Below the pieces are notes generated by a model, which saw only the letters and a list, made by a program, of their open reading frames with translations, was not told the DNA's origin and did not search any database. A DNA stretch of 51,179 nucleotides from Microvirga aerophila (GTDB lineage Bacteria; Pseudomonadota; Alphaproteobacteria; Rhizobiales; Beijerinckiaceae): contig NZ_QOIO01000044.1 in the NCBI RefSeq assembly GCF_003332305.1, positions 1-51,179 of the forward strand, in the 5' to 3' direction. Both the position numbers and the translations under genes were made by a program. Shown here one piece after another: positions 16,236 to 28,846 of the stretch; position 1 is the stretch's first letter, and every line of letters begins with the position of its first letter.

Positions 16236-16742
16236 GTGACGATCAACGGCAACGGACGAACCGAGGGCGGTTTTCCGGTTTCGGCCGGAATCCTGTTCGG
16301 CCTTGGCCTCGGTGGATTCTTCGACGGCATCGTGCTGCATCAGCTCCTGCAATGGCATCACCTGGTCACCAGCGCTGGATACCCGCCACATTCCGTCGAG
16401 AACCTGAAGGTCAACACGTTCTGGGACGGCGTCTTCCACGCCGGCACCTACGTGTTTACGATGCTGGGTCTGTATATTCTCTGGCGATACTCGCGAAAGA
16501 ACCACGTGCGCTGGTCCGGGAAGCTGCTGCCGGGCACTTTCCTAATGGGCTTTGGCATCTTCAACCTCGTCGAAGGCCTCATCAACCACAACCTGCTCGG
16601 CCTTCACCATGTGAATGAAACGGTGCCGCGGGAGCAGTGGATCTACTGGGACATCGGCTTCCTGGTCTGGGGCGCCTCGATGCTGATCGGCGGCTGGCTG
16701 CTGCTGCGGGCCGGCCGCCGGGATACTGCAGCTAGGCGATAA
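16236..16742 (+). CDS. DUF2243 family membrane protein
   Basis: A 168-residue inner-membrane protein with four hydrophobic segments. The family hallmark GLGLGGFFDGIVLHQLLQWH lies in TM1, with conserved His residues, and NLVEGLINHNLLGLHHV lies in TM3. DUF2243 proteins are uncharacterised; intramembrane His and Asp/Glu residues suggest metal or haem binding, but this is unproven. The gene diverges from the MBL-fold gene across about 236 bases. I choose GTG 16236 because GCGAGG sits eight bases upstream; ATG 16200, in frame, lacks a ribosome binding site. Confidence 0.8.
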   Translation: MTINGNGRTEGGFPVSAGILFGLGLGGFFDGIVLHQLLQWHHLVTSAGYPPHSVENLKVNTFWDGVFHAGTYVFTMLGLYILWRYSRKNHVRWSGKLLPGTFLMGFGIFNLVEGLINHNLLGLHHVNETVPREQWIYWDIGFLVWGASMLIGGWLLLRAGRRDTAARR

Positions 16743-16872
16743 ACCCCTGCTGGCAACTTATCCGGGCCAAGAGAAGCCGTCGGCCCTGCATGGGCTTCGT
16801 CTGTTCCAGCCTCGGCCGCCATTCGGCCTCGATGGTGCGCTATCCATTCGGGGTAACCCCGATGCCAAATGG

Positions 16873-16901
16873 TTGAGCGCCTTCTCATCAGCGAATAGAA
16901 T
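16873..16901 (+). promoter_or_regulatory. Sigma-70-type promoter of the sensory operon
   Basis: TTGAGC (16873-16878), a 17-base spacer and TAGAAT (16896-16901) form a good housekeeping promoter about 107 bases before the binding-protein gene. The leader contains the direct repeat GATCGACC at 16944-16951 and 16955-16962, one helical turn apart, a candidate regulator site. Confidence 0.6.
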
Positions 16902-17007
16902 CCGCAAAGCTTGAATGTTGCCTGCGAGGCGTAAGTCCAAGGCGATCGACCATTGATCGACCCTCTCGCACAGGATCAGCCGAACGTTTGTACAAGGGCC
17001 ATCTGCC

Positions 17008-18032
17008 ATGCTGCAACGTATCGAGATGTTCTCGTCTTGCATGCTCCGGCCGAGCTCCCTCCGTCGGACACTGAAGCTTTGCGCGCAGATCCTTGCGCTG
17101 ATCTGGATGGTTTTTCTCAGTATCGGGTGGCCCGCCGGCAGCCCAAGGGCTGCCGAGCCCACCCGCAGGGTCATCCATGTCGATTCCTATCACCAGGGGA
17201 ACGAATGGAATGATCGAATTCTGACGGCGCTCCAATCCACCCTGAAAGACAAGAACGTGGAGTTGCGCGTGGTCTATCTGGATGCCAAGCGCCGTTCTTC
17301 CAATGAGGAAATCAAATCCTCCGCCGAAAACGCCAAGCGCATCATCGATGAGTTCAAGCCCGATGTGGTGACGATCAGCGACGACCCGGCCGCGCAGTAT
17401 CTCGTCATGGGCCATCTGCGGGATGTGGAGATCCCGGTTCTGTTCTGCGGCCTCAACTGGGATGCATCCGTGTACGGCCTGCCCTACCGCAACACCTCAG
17501 GAATGGTCGAAGTCTCGCCGATCCCGCAGATCATTCGCCTGTTGCGTCAGCACGCACGAGGTTCGCGGCTCGGGTTCCTGGCAGAGGACACAGACGTGAA
17601 GCGCAAGGAACTCGAGTATCACCAGCGGCTCTTCGGCATCACCTACGAGCGCGCATATTTCGTCCGCTCCCATGCGGAGTGGAAGGACGCCTTCCTGCGC
17701 GCGCAGCAGGAGGTGGACATGCTGCTGATCCTCGGGGTCGGCGCGCTCCCCGACTGGGACCCGGCAGATGCCCGGAAGTTCGCCGAGGAAAAGAGCCAGA
17801 TCCCGAGCGGCACCGATTTCGAGTGGTTGACTCCGGTCACGCTGATTGGCGTCGCCAAGTATCCCGAGGAACAGGGACGTTGGCTCGCACAGGCCGCCCT
17901 GCGCGTCCTCGAAGGGGTTCGACCCAGCGACATTCCCCTCACCTATAACCGGGAAGGCGAACTCTTCTTCAACGCGCGGATCGGCAAGCGGCTCGGCGTG
18001 ATGACTTCTCCCCCTCTGGCGAGGATTGTGCC

Positions 18033-18036
<4 letters not shown>
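17008..18036 (+). CDS. Periplasmic ABC-type substrate-binding protein of a sensory operon
   Basis: A 342-residue exported protein of the ABC_sub_bind type (two-lobe binding fold). A hydrophobic leader spans about 22-50, ending near PRAAEP, and the mature domain opens with VIHVDSYHQGNEWNDRI. That opening, together with YLDAKRRSSNEEI, resembles binding proteins found beside or fused to signalling proteins, not those of uptake systems. No permease or ATPase gene is present. Its TGA overlaps the ATG of the following kinase by four bases, so it is probably a ligand-loaded partner for the Cache domain of that kinase. The start follows AAGGG. Confidence 0.82.
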
Positions 18037-21691
<3,655 letters not shown>

Positions 21692-21695
<4 letters not shown>

Positions 21696-22060
21696 ACGCC
21701 AAGCGCATCCTGATCGTGGAGGACACCGAGGACAACCGGCAGATCATGCGGGACCTCCTGTCGAGCGTCGGCTTCGAGCTTATGGAGGCTCATGACGGCG
21801 AACAGGCCGTGACGGCTGCCGCCGCGTTCCTGCCCGATCTCATCATGATGGACATTCAGCTACCGATCATCGACGGCTACGAGGCCATCCGCCGCATCAA
21901 GGCGAACGGCGCGCTGCGCCACATCCCGATCGTGGCCGTTACGTCCTATGCGTTGTCGGGAGATGAAGAAAAGGCGCGGGCCGTCGGCTGCGACGGGTAC
22001 ATCGCAAAGCCATTCAGTCCCCGCCACCTGCTTGCAACCGTCTGCGGGCTCCTGAAATGA
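21692..22060 (+). CDS. Single-domain response regulator (DivK-like)
   Basis: A 122-residue stand-alone receiver. Acidic pocket Glu10/Asp11, phospho-acceptor Asp54 in IMMDIQLP, switch Thr84 and Lys106 are all present, so it should be phosphorylatable. Length and sequence resemble DivK/CheY-like shuttle regulators, but here it is locked between the kinase and the cyclase regulator by ATGA overlaps on both sides. It could relay phosphate, act as a phosphate sink, or control the kinase by feedback. It is unlikely to be the cell-cycle DivK itself given the context. Confidence 0.88.
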
Positions 22061-23205
22061 CCACCAAGGCTCCCACCCTTCGCGAGCGTCCCCTCATCCT
22101 GGTGGTGGATGATATCGCCGAGAACCTGGACATCGTCACCACGCGCCTGGAGGCGCAAGGATACGATGTTGAAACCGCCCGGAACGGTCAGGAAGCGATA
22201 GACAAGACCCGAAAGCGTCATCCCGACCTGCTCCTCCTCGACGTCATGATGCCCGGAATGGACGGAATCGAGGTGACGCGGCGGTTGAAGGGGGACGAGG
22301 CCACGCGAGCGATCCCGATCCTGCTCCTGACCGCGAGATCGAGCGTCGAAGACGTGGTGATGGGCCTTGATGCCGGCGGCGACGACTATGTGACGAAGCC
22401 CTTCGACCAGGTAACGCTGGTGGCGCGGGTCCGGTCGCTTCTGCGCACCAAGCGCCTCTACGACACCGTCCAGCAACAGGCGGCCGAACTCGCGAGCCTG
22501 AACCGGAACCTCGAGGACCGGGTCCGCCAGCAGGTGGAGGAACTCGGGCGGGCCAAGGAGCTCAAGCGCTTTCTGCCGCCACAGCTTGCTGGCATGATCA
22601 TGTCGGAGGGCAGCGAAGCGCGGATCCTGGAACACCACCGCCGCGAGATCGTGGCGCTGTTCTGCGACCTGCGCGGTTTCACCAGCTTCGCGGAAATCGC
22701 GGAGCCGGAAGACGTGATGGATTTCCTGAACGCCTATCATGTCGCCCTCGGGCCTCTGGTGCACGAGGCGGAAGGCACGCTCGAACGGTTTCTCGGCGAC
22801 GGCATGATGGTGATCTTCAACGATCCCCTGCCCTGCCATGATCCCGCGAACCGTGCCGTACGGCTTGCCGTCGCCATGCGGGACAAGTTCCTTTCGCTCG
22901 CGCAGAATTGGGAGCATCGCGGCTACAGGGTCGGTTTCGGGATAGGCATTGCGCAAGGCTATGCCACCATGGGCCGGATCGGGTTCGAGGGACGGCTGGA
23001 CTACGCGGCCATCGGCACGGTTACGAACGTGGCGGCGCGGCTCTGCGCGAAGGCCCGGGACAGCGAGATCTTCGTGACCCAGCGCATCGCAACCGAGGTC
23101 GAGGACATCGCCTCGACGGTTCTGATCGGCGAAATCCCCCTGAAGGGTCTCAGTCGGCCGATCGCCGTCTATAACATAGAAGGCCTCAAGACGCCGGCTC
23201 ACTGA
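22057..23205 (+). CDS. Response regulator fused to a class III adenylate/guanylate cyclase
   Basis: A 382-residue output protein. The receiver domain (about 12-128) has Asp62 and Lys114, a coiled-coil linker spans about 132-170, and the class III cyclase domain covers about 195-345. Metal-binding Asp204 (FCDLRGF) and Asp248 (FLGDG) are intact, as are transition-state Asn324 and Arg328 in NVAARL. The two purine-selecting positions are not canonical: Arg244 replaces the usual Lys, and Ala317 the usual Asp/Thr after Tyr316. The product, cAMP or cGMP, is therefore uncertain. Phosphorylation presumably drives dimerisation of the cyclase. It ends 20 bases from a convergent efflux gene. Confidence 0.88.
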   Translation: MTTKAPTLRERPLILVVDDIAENLDIVTTRLEAQGYDVETARNGQEAIDKTRKRHPDLLLLDVMMPGMDGIEVTRRLKGDEATRAIPILLLTARSSVEDVVMGLDAGGDDYVTKPFDQVTLVARVRSLLRTKRLYDTVQQQAAELASLNRNLEDRVRQQVEELGRAKELKRFLPPQLAGMIMSEGSEARILEHHRREIVALFCDLRGFTSFAEIAEPEDVMDFLNAYHVALGPLVHEAEGTLERFLGDGMMVIFNDPLPCHDPANRAVRLAVAMRDKFLSLAQNWEHRGYRVGFGIGIAQGYATMGRIGFEGRLDYAAIGTVTNVAARLCAKARDSEIFVTQRIATEVEDIASTVLIGEIPLKGLSRPIAVYNIEGLKTPAH

Positions 23206-23215
23206 CGGAGCCGGC
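23193..23215. terminator. Hairpin between convergent genes
   Basis: Perfect eight-base-pair stem (GCCGGCTC at 23193-23200, GAGCCGGC at 23208-23215) with a seven-base loop containing the TGA stop of the cyclase gene. It lacks a T-run, so it may be a bidirectional transcript-end stabiliser or a Rho-assisted stop and not a classic intrinsic terminator. Confidence 0.5.
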
Positions 23216-23225
23216 GCCCTCTTGC

Positions 23226-26200
23226 TCACTCAGCCGGAGCTGGCGCGGGCGCCCCCTCCTTGGTCGCGTCCGGCGGCGACTTGCGGGAGAATCTCAGAAC
23301 GATCAACCGCAGGGCGACGTAGAACACCGGCGTCAGGAACAGACCGAACACCGTCACGCCGATCATGCCGGAGAACACCGCTGTCCCCAGGGCCTGACGC
23401 ATCTCTGCGCCGGGTCCGGTCGCGATCACGAGGGGCAGCACACCGAGGATGAACGCGAAAGCGGTCATCAGGATCGGCCGCAGCCGCATGCGGGACGCCT
23501 CGATGACGGCGTCCACGGGAGTCATTCCCCGCTCCTCCGCCTGCTTGGCGAACTCCACGATCAGGATGGCGTTCTTCGCCGCGAGACCCACTAGAACCAC
23601 GAGGCCGATCTGCGTCAGGATGTTGTTGTCCTGCCCGCGCAGCATCACCCCGACGAGGGCCGAGAGAACGCTCATCGGCACGATCAGAATGATGGCCAGC
23701 GGAAGGGACCAGCTCTCGTACTGCGCCGCCAGCACGAGAAAGACGAACAGCACCGACAAGGCAAAGATATAAACCGCCGTGTTGCCCGTCTGGCGCTCCT
23801 GGAACGCCAGTTCCGTCCACTCGAAACCCATTCCGCGGGTCAAGTTCTGCCGGGCCAGCTCCTCCATGGCGTTCAGGGCCGACCCCGAGGAAACACCCGG
23901 CGCCGCGTCCCCCTGCAGGGCCACGGATGTGTACATATTGTAGCGCTGAACGAGGTCCGGCCCCGAGACCTCCCGCATCTCCACCAAAGTTCCCAGCGGC
24001 ACCAAGGCCCCCGTGGAGGAGCGCACGCGCAGCCGGTTGATGTCGGTCTGGTCCACGCGGAAGCGCTGATCGGCCTGCGCGCGAACCTGATATACCCGGC
24101 CGAACGCGTTGAAGTCGTTGACGTATGCGGCCCCGAGATTGACCTGGAGCGTCTCGAAGATATTGGGGATGGGAACGTTGAGGATGCTGGCTTTCTGGCG
24201 GTCTATTTCCAGAAAGACCTGAGGCGAATTCGCCGAAAACGTCGTGAAGACGCCCGCAAGGTTCGGGTTCTGGCGCGCTTGCCCCATCATCTGGTACGCG
24301 GCCGCCAAGACACCCCGGACATCATCCCCTGTCCGGTTCTGGAGCTGGACCTTGAACCCGCCCGAATTGCCGAGCCCACGGACCGGCGGCGGCGGGATGG
24401 CGATGATGAACGCCTCCTCGATCTGCTGCATGCGCCCGAAAAGATCCCCAATGATCTTAGTAGCCGAGTCACCGCTCCTGACGCGTTCCTCGAAAGGCTT
24501 GAACGCGGCGAAGATCGCCGCCGCGTTGGTGGCGTTGGTGAAGGTCGCCCCGGAGAAGCCGGCGAACGCCACGGCATTCTGCACGCCGGGCGTCTCCTGC
24601 ATGATCTTGGAGGCACGCTGCACCACGGCGTCGGTGCGGGAAAGCGCGGAGCCGTCCGGCAGCTGCACGACCACGATGGCATAGCCTTGATCGAGGGAGG
24701 GGATGAACCCCCGCGGCACATGATTGGCGATCCAGACAGTGCCGGCCAGAAGACCTGCGTAGATCGGCAGAACGATCAGCTTGTGCCGGACGAAGGAGCC
24801 GACAGACCTGGAATAGCCATGGGACATCGCATCGAAGCCCCGGTTGAAGCCCCCCGCTAAGGCATTGCCGAAACGCCAGATCGGATTTCTCGACTGCTCG
24901 TGACTGTGCGGCTTCAGAAGCCATGCGGCGAGAGCCGGCGACAGGGTGAGCGAGTTGAACGCCGAGATTACCGTCGAGACCGCGATGGTCAGGGCGAACT
25001 GGCGATAGAACTGGCCCGATATGCCCGGAATGAAGGCGGTGGGAATGAAGACCGCCACGAGGACCAGGGCGATGGCCACGACCGCGGTGCCGACCTCGTC
25101 CATAGTCCGATGAGCCGCGTCCCTAGGCGACAGGCCCATGGCGATGTTGCGCTCCACATTCTCGACCACCACGATGGCGTCGTCCACCACGATGCCGATT
25201 GCCAGCACCATGCCGAACAGCGTCAGGGTGTTCAGCGAGAAGCCGAGGGCCGCCATGATGGCGAAGGTGCCGATCAGGGACACCGGAATGGCCACGATCG
25301 GGATGATCGCCGTGCGCCAGCTCTGCAGGAACACGATGACGACCAGCACCACGAGCGCAGTGGCCTCGAACAGGGTCTTGTAGACCTCGTTCACGCTCTG
25401 GGCGATGAACTCCGTCGGATTATAGACGATCTGATAGTCGATGCCCGGCGGGAAGTCGGCCTTGAGCTGCTCCATCGATTGGATGATCTGGTCTGCCGCC
25501 GCGAGCGCATTGGTGCCGGGTCTTTGGAAGATCCCGAGGGCGACGGCCGGACTGCCGTTGAGATATGAGTTCGTCACGTAATCCTGCGCGCCAAGTTCGA
25601 CGCGAGCGACGTCCTGCAGGCGGACGAGCCGTCCGTCCGGTGTGGATTGTACGATGATCTGCCTGAACTGGCGCGGGTCCTCGAACCGCCCTTGCGTCGT
25701 GACCGTGAGCTGGAAGGCCGCATCCGACGGGGTCGGCTCCTGGCCGAGGGCGCCGCCTGACACCTGGACGTTCTGCTCCTGGATCGCGCGTACCACCTCG
25801 CCGGAGGCCATGCCGTAGGCCGCGAGCTTTTCGGGATCGAGCCAGACGCGCAGTGAATACTGGCGTTCGCCGAAGATGATGAGATCGCCGACGCCTTCGA
25901 GCCGCATAATCACGTCGCGGACGTTGTTGCGGGCATAGTTCGACACATAGAGCTGGTCATAGGTGCCGTTGGGCGACAGCATGTGCACGACCATCATGAG
26001 GTCGGGTGAACTCTTGAGCGTCGTCACCCCGAGGCGTCGCACGTCCTCGGGCAGGCGCGGCGTCGCGATGGCGACGCGGTTCTGGACAAGCACCTGAGCC
26101 TTGTCGAGGTCGGTCCCGAGCTTGAACGTAACGGTCAGCGCCATGGAGCCGTCGCCCGTGGAGTAGGAGGACATGTACAGCATGTCCTCCACGCCGTTGA

Positions 26201-26411
26201 CCTGCTGCTCCAAGGGAGTCGCCACCGTCGCCGCGACCGTCTGGGCGTCCGCGCCCGGATAGTTGGCGCGAACCACGATCGTGGGGGGCGTGATGTCGGG
26301 ATATTGCGCGACCGGAAGCGTCGTATAGGCGATTCCGCCGACGATCAGCATGAGGATCGACAGGACCGTCGCGAAGATGGGACGGTCGACAAAGAAATGG
26401 GCAAAGCGCAT
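23226..26411 (-). CDS. Drug-efflux RND transporter, HAE1 (AcrB/MexF) family
   Basis: Inner-membrane proton antiporter of 1061 residues that exports drugs or other hydrophobic compounds. It begins RFAHFFVDRPIFATVLSI as in AcrB-type pumps, has 12 TM segments in the usual two halves, and carries the double-aspartate proton relay in GIVVDDAIVVVEN of TM4. Closest in feel to MexF/BepE-like pumps of alphaproteobacteria. The adaptor gene precedes it by 23 bases, and GCGAGG lies before its ATG. No outer-membrane channel gene follows, so it must borrow a TolC-like protein. Confidence 0.92.
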   Translation of the reverse strand: MRFAHFFVDRPIFATVLSILMLIVGGIAYTTLPVAQYPDITPPTIVVRANYPGADAQTVAATVATPLEQQVNGVEDMLYMSSYSTGDGSMALTVTFKLGTDLDKAQVLVQNRVAIATPRLPEDVRRLGVTTLKSSPDLMMVVHMLSPNGTYDQLYVSNYARNNVRDVIMRLEGVGDLIIFGERQYSLRVWLDPEKLAAYGMASGEVVRAIQEQNVQVSGGALGQEPTPSDAAFQLTVTTQGRFEDPRQFRQIIVQSTPDGRLVRLQDVARVELGAQDYVTNSYLNGSPAVALGIFQRPGTNALAAADQIIQSMEQLKADFPPGIDYQIVYNPTEFIAQSVNEVYKTLFEATALVVLVVIVFLQSWRTAIIPIVAIPVSLIGTFAIMAALGFSLNTLTLFGMVLAIGIVVDDAIVVVENVERNIAMGLSPRDAAHRTMDEVGTAVVAIALVLVAVFIPTAFIPGISGQFYRQFALTIAVSTVISAFNSLTLSPALAAWLLKPHSHEQSRNPIWRFGNALAGGFNRGFDAMSHGYSRSVGSFVRHKLIVLPIYAGLLAGTVWIANHVPRGFIPSLDQGYAIVVVQLPDGSALSRTDAVVQRASKIMQETPGVQNAVAFAGFSGATFTNATNAAAIFAAFKPFEERVRSGDSATKIIGDLFGRMQQIEEAFIIAIPPPPVRGLGNSGGFKVQLQNRTGDDVRGVLAAAYQMMGQARQNPNLAGVFTTFSANSPQVFLEIDRQKASILNVPIPNIFETLQVNLGAAYVNDFNAFGRVYQVRAQADQRFRVDQTDINRLRVRSSTGALVPLGTLVEMREVSGPDLVQRYNMYTSVALQGDAAPGVSSGSALNAMEELARQNLTRGMGFEWTELAFQERQTGNTAVYIFALSVLFVFLVLAAQYESWSLPLAIILIVPMSVLSALVGVMLRGQDNNILTQIGLVVLVGLAAKNAILIVEFAKQAEERGMTPVDAVIEASRMRLRPILMTAFAFILGVLPLVIATGPGAEMRQALGTAVFSGMIGVTVFGLFLTPVFYVALRLIVLRFSRKSPPDATKEGAPAPAPAE

Positions 26412-26434
26412 GGGATGATCCTCGCCAGGCGAAT

Positions 26435-27583
26435 TCAGGTGCCGTTCCGCTCCCGAGTGGGCGGCAACGTGGACATCTGCGGTGTCACGGGCATGCCAGG
26501 TCGAACGCGGACGAGCCCATTCACCACCACGGTCTCATCACCCTTCAGGCCCTCGCGGATGACCCGATATCCGTCGATCCTGGGACCGGTTCGCACCGGC
26601 GTGATGTTAACGACGTTGTCGGGCCCGACGACATAGACCACCCGCCGATCCTGATCGCTGCCGACCGCCTCGTCCGGGAGGAGAACGCCCTTGTATGGAT
26701 CCGACCCGCCGATGGTCACGCGTCCGAACAGCCCGGGGGTCAGAAACAGGTCCTTGTTGTCGAAGACAGCGCGAGCCCGGATCGTGCCGCTCGCCGCATC
26801 GAGCCTATTGTCCACGAAGTCGAGCCGCCCGGTGCGTTCGCCCTGGCGCTCGTCGGTGAGGGTCAGGGTGACTTCATTCGCGGCCTCGCCGGTGGATGTC
26901 CTCGTTCCGCCCTGGGTCTGGCGCGAATAGGCAAGGTACGAGCGCTCATCCACGTCGAAATAAAACTGGATCGGATCGAGCGACAGGACATTGGTCAGGA
27001 TCGTCTCGTTGGCGTTGATGAGATTGCCCTCGGAGACGAGTTTGCGGGAGATGCGCCCGCTCAGGGGCGACTTGATCTGCGTGAACTCCACATCGAGCTG
27101 CGCCTGCCGCAGGAAGGCCTGTGCCCGGTCTAGGTCGGCCTTGGCGGTGAGATATGCCTGCCGCCGCTGATCGAGCAGCTGGTCGGCGATGTTGCCGGTC
27201 CGGCGCAGCTGTTCGGCCCGATCGAGATCGCTCTGTGCGAAGTTTAGGCGCACCTCGGAGGACGTCACGGTGGCCTGGGCCTGCTCCAGGGCGTTCTGGT
27301 AGGGACGCGGGTCGATGGTGAAGAGCAGATCGCCCGCCTTGACCAAGGTGCCGTCCTGGAAATGCACCTTATCGAGATATCCTGACACCCGCGCCCTGAC
27401 ATCGACCTGATCGACCGCCTCGAACCGTCCGATGAAGTCATCGCGCTCGATGATGTCCTTGACCACGGGCTTCGCCACGGTCACAGGCGGCGCCTGCGGC
27501 GGCCCGCCCTGGGCGAGCGCCGGCGCGGCGGCGAGTAAGTAACTCAGCGAACCAAACACATAAACGGACCGGAGAAAGCTCAT
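26435..27583 (-). CDS. RND efflux periplasmic adaptor, AcrA/MexE family
   Basis: A 382-residue membrane-fusion subunit that pairs with the AcrB-like pump. It has a signal peptide (about 1-24, ending ALAQ), a lipoyl half (VDVRARVSGYLDKVHFQDG), a coiled-coil hairpin (about 95-165), the second lipoyl half (IKSPLSGRISRKLV), then beta-barrel and membrane-proximal domains. No lipobox cysteine is seen at the cleavage site, so it is probably a soluble periplasmic protein, not a lipoprotein. It is the first gene of the two-gene operon. Confidence 0.9.
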   Translation of the reverse strand: MSFLRSVYVFGSLSYLLAAAPALAQGGPPQAPPVTVAKPVVKDIIERDDFIGRFEAVDQVDVRARVSGYLDKVHFQDGTLVKAGDLLFTIDPRPYQNALEQAQATVTSSEVRLNFAQSDLDRAEQLRRTGNIADQLLDQRRQAYLTAKADLDRAQAFLRQAQLDVEFTQIKSPLSGRISRKLVSEGNLINANETILTNVLSLDPIQFYFDVDERSYLAYSRQTQGGTRTSTGEAANEVTLTLTDERQGERTGRLDFVDNRLDAASGTIRARAVFDNKDLFLTPGLFGRVTIGGSDPYKGVLLPDEAVGSDQDRRVVYVVGPDNVVNITPVRTGPRIDGYRVIREGLKGDETVVVNGLVRVRPGMPVTPQMSTLPPTRERNGT

Positions 27584-27618
27584 AGGGAAGGCCTCCAGAT
27601 CGGCAGCATCAGCGCGGC

Positions 27619-27679
27619 ACTATACGCTGACCCTGAAGATTTGTGACTTGCCCTTAAGTTCTGTCGTGCGCTGGCGCAC
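27619..27679 (-). promoter_or_regulatory. Possible promoter and operator of the drug-efflux operon
   Basis: On the minus strand a TATAGT -10 candidate lies at 27619-27624, with no convincing -35. Further upstream is the palindrome GTGCGC-TG-GCGCAC (27666-27679), a possible repressor site. Neither is supported by a neighbouring regulator gene. Confidence 0.3.
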
Positions 27680-27709
27680 CTTGCGTGACCTGACATCCCC
27701 AGCCAGCGC

Positions 27710-28777
27710 TCACGAATAGGCCCCCCGCAGATCAAGAGTGCTTTTGTGGCCGATCGCCTCGTAGTTCTCGGAAAGCCAGTTCCTGGCGGCGGACCGCCCA
27801 AGATCCTTGAGTTCCTTGAAGAACGCCCACTTGGCGTTGAGGCGGGACGATGCCGCGAACGCGTCGAGGTCATGGCCGCCATGAAGGCAGTGCATGAAGA
27901 CCCGCTTGTAGTCCTTGGTCGAAAGCTTTCCCTCCTCGATCAACCGGGTGACGAACTCGACTGCCCTGAGCTCGTGCAGCAGGTTGGAGTTGAACGTGAT
28001 CTCGGTCAGGCGGCTCTGGATCTCCCGCGCCGTGCGGGGCGTGGAGCGGCGTTCCAGCGGATTGATCTGGACCAGCAGGACATCGTCGGTGCGCGTCTCG
28101 TAAAACAGGGGGAAGAGCGCCGGGTTGCCGGAATAGCCCCCGTCCCAGTAGGGCTCGCCCTCGATCTCCACCGCCTTGAAGACCATGGGCAGGCACGCCG
28201 AGGCCAGGACGTGGTCCACCGTCAGTTCCGAGCCGTTGAAGATTCGGATTTTCCCGGACCAGACATTCGTCGCCGCGACAAAGAGTTTTGCATCGGTGCA
28301 GGCCCGTACGCGGTCGAAATCGATGAGGCTGCCGAGCGCATCCTTCAGGGGATTGATGTCGAGCGGGTTCAGGTCGTATGGGCTCGCGACCTTCGACCAG
28401 GCATCGATCCACAAGCGGGCTGGGGATCCGTCCGGGTTCCAGTAGTTCAGGAACTGGTCGAAGACCGAGCGCTGAACGGGCGATAGCGCGCCGTCGAGGC
28501 TGACCCGCTTCCAGAACTGGCGCAGTTGCGCCCGCGCCCCCTCGGGTCCGCCCTCCACCCAGCCCTCCAGGAGCACCACGGCGTTCATGGCGCCTGCGCT
28601 CGTGCCCGTGATGGCCTCGATAGCCAGCCGCCCGTCCTCGAGAAGATAGTCGAGGACGCCCCACGTGAAGGCCCCGTGGGCTCCACCGCCCTGCAGGGCA
28701 AGCGAAATTGATTTCTCCGCCTTCGGGCCGGCCATGCCGCGCAGGGTCTTGTGACGGTTCTCGGCGCGGCCGGTCAT
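27710..28777 (-). CDS. Patatin-like phospholipase
   Basis: A 355-residue lipid acyl hydrolase with a Ser-Asp dyad. The oxyanion-hole motif GGGAHGAF is at residues 30-37, the nucleophile Ser60 in GTSAG, and Asp212 in DGG, so the active site is complete. It has no signal peptide or TM helix, so it is presumably cytoplasmic or loosely membrane-associated, as in RssA-like members. The substrate is unknown. GGGAG precedes the ATG. The exonuclease gene ends 69 bases upstream on the same strand; co-transcription is possible. Confidence 0.88.
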   Translation of the reverse strand: MTGRAENRHKTLRGMAGPKAEKSISLALQGGGAHGAFTWGVLDYLLEDGRLAIEAITGTSAGAMNAVVLLEGWVEGGPEGARAQLRQFWKRVSLDGALSPVQRSVFDQFLNYWNPDGSPARLWIDAWSKVASPYDLNPLDINPLKDALGSLIDFDRVRACTDAKLFVAATNVWSGKIRIFNGSELTVDHVLASACLPMVFKAVEIEGEPYWDGGYSGNPALFPLFYETRTDDVLLVQINPLERRSTPRTAREIQSRLTEITFNSNLLHELRAVEFVTRLIEEGKLSTKDYKRVFMHCLHGGHDLDAFAASSRLNAKWAFFKELKDLGRSAARNWLSENYEAIGHKSTLDLRGAYS

Positions 28778-28846
28778 CGCGAGCTCCCGCGTTCATCGAA
28801 GCGCAGGTTCACGCCGGGTATCCAGATTGTCATCAATGTTCCTTCG

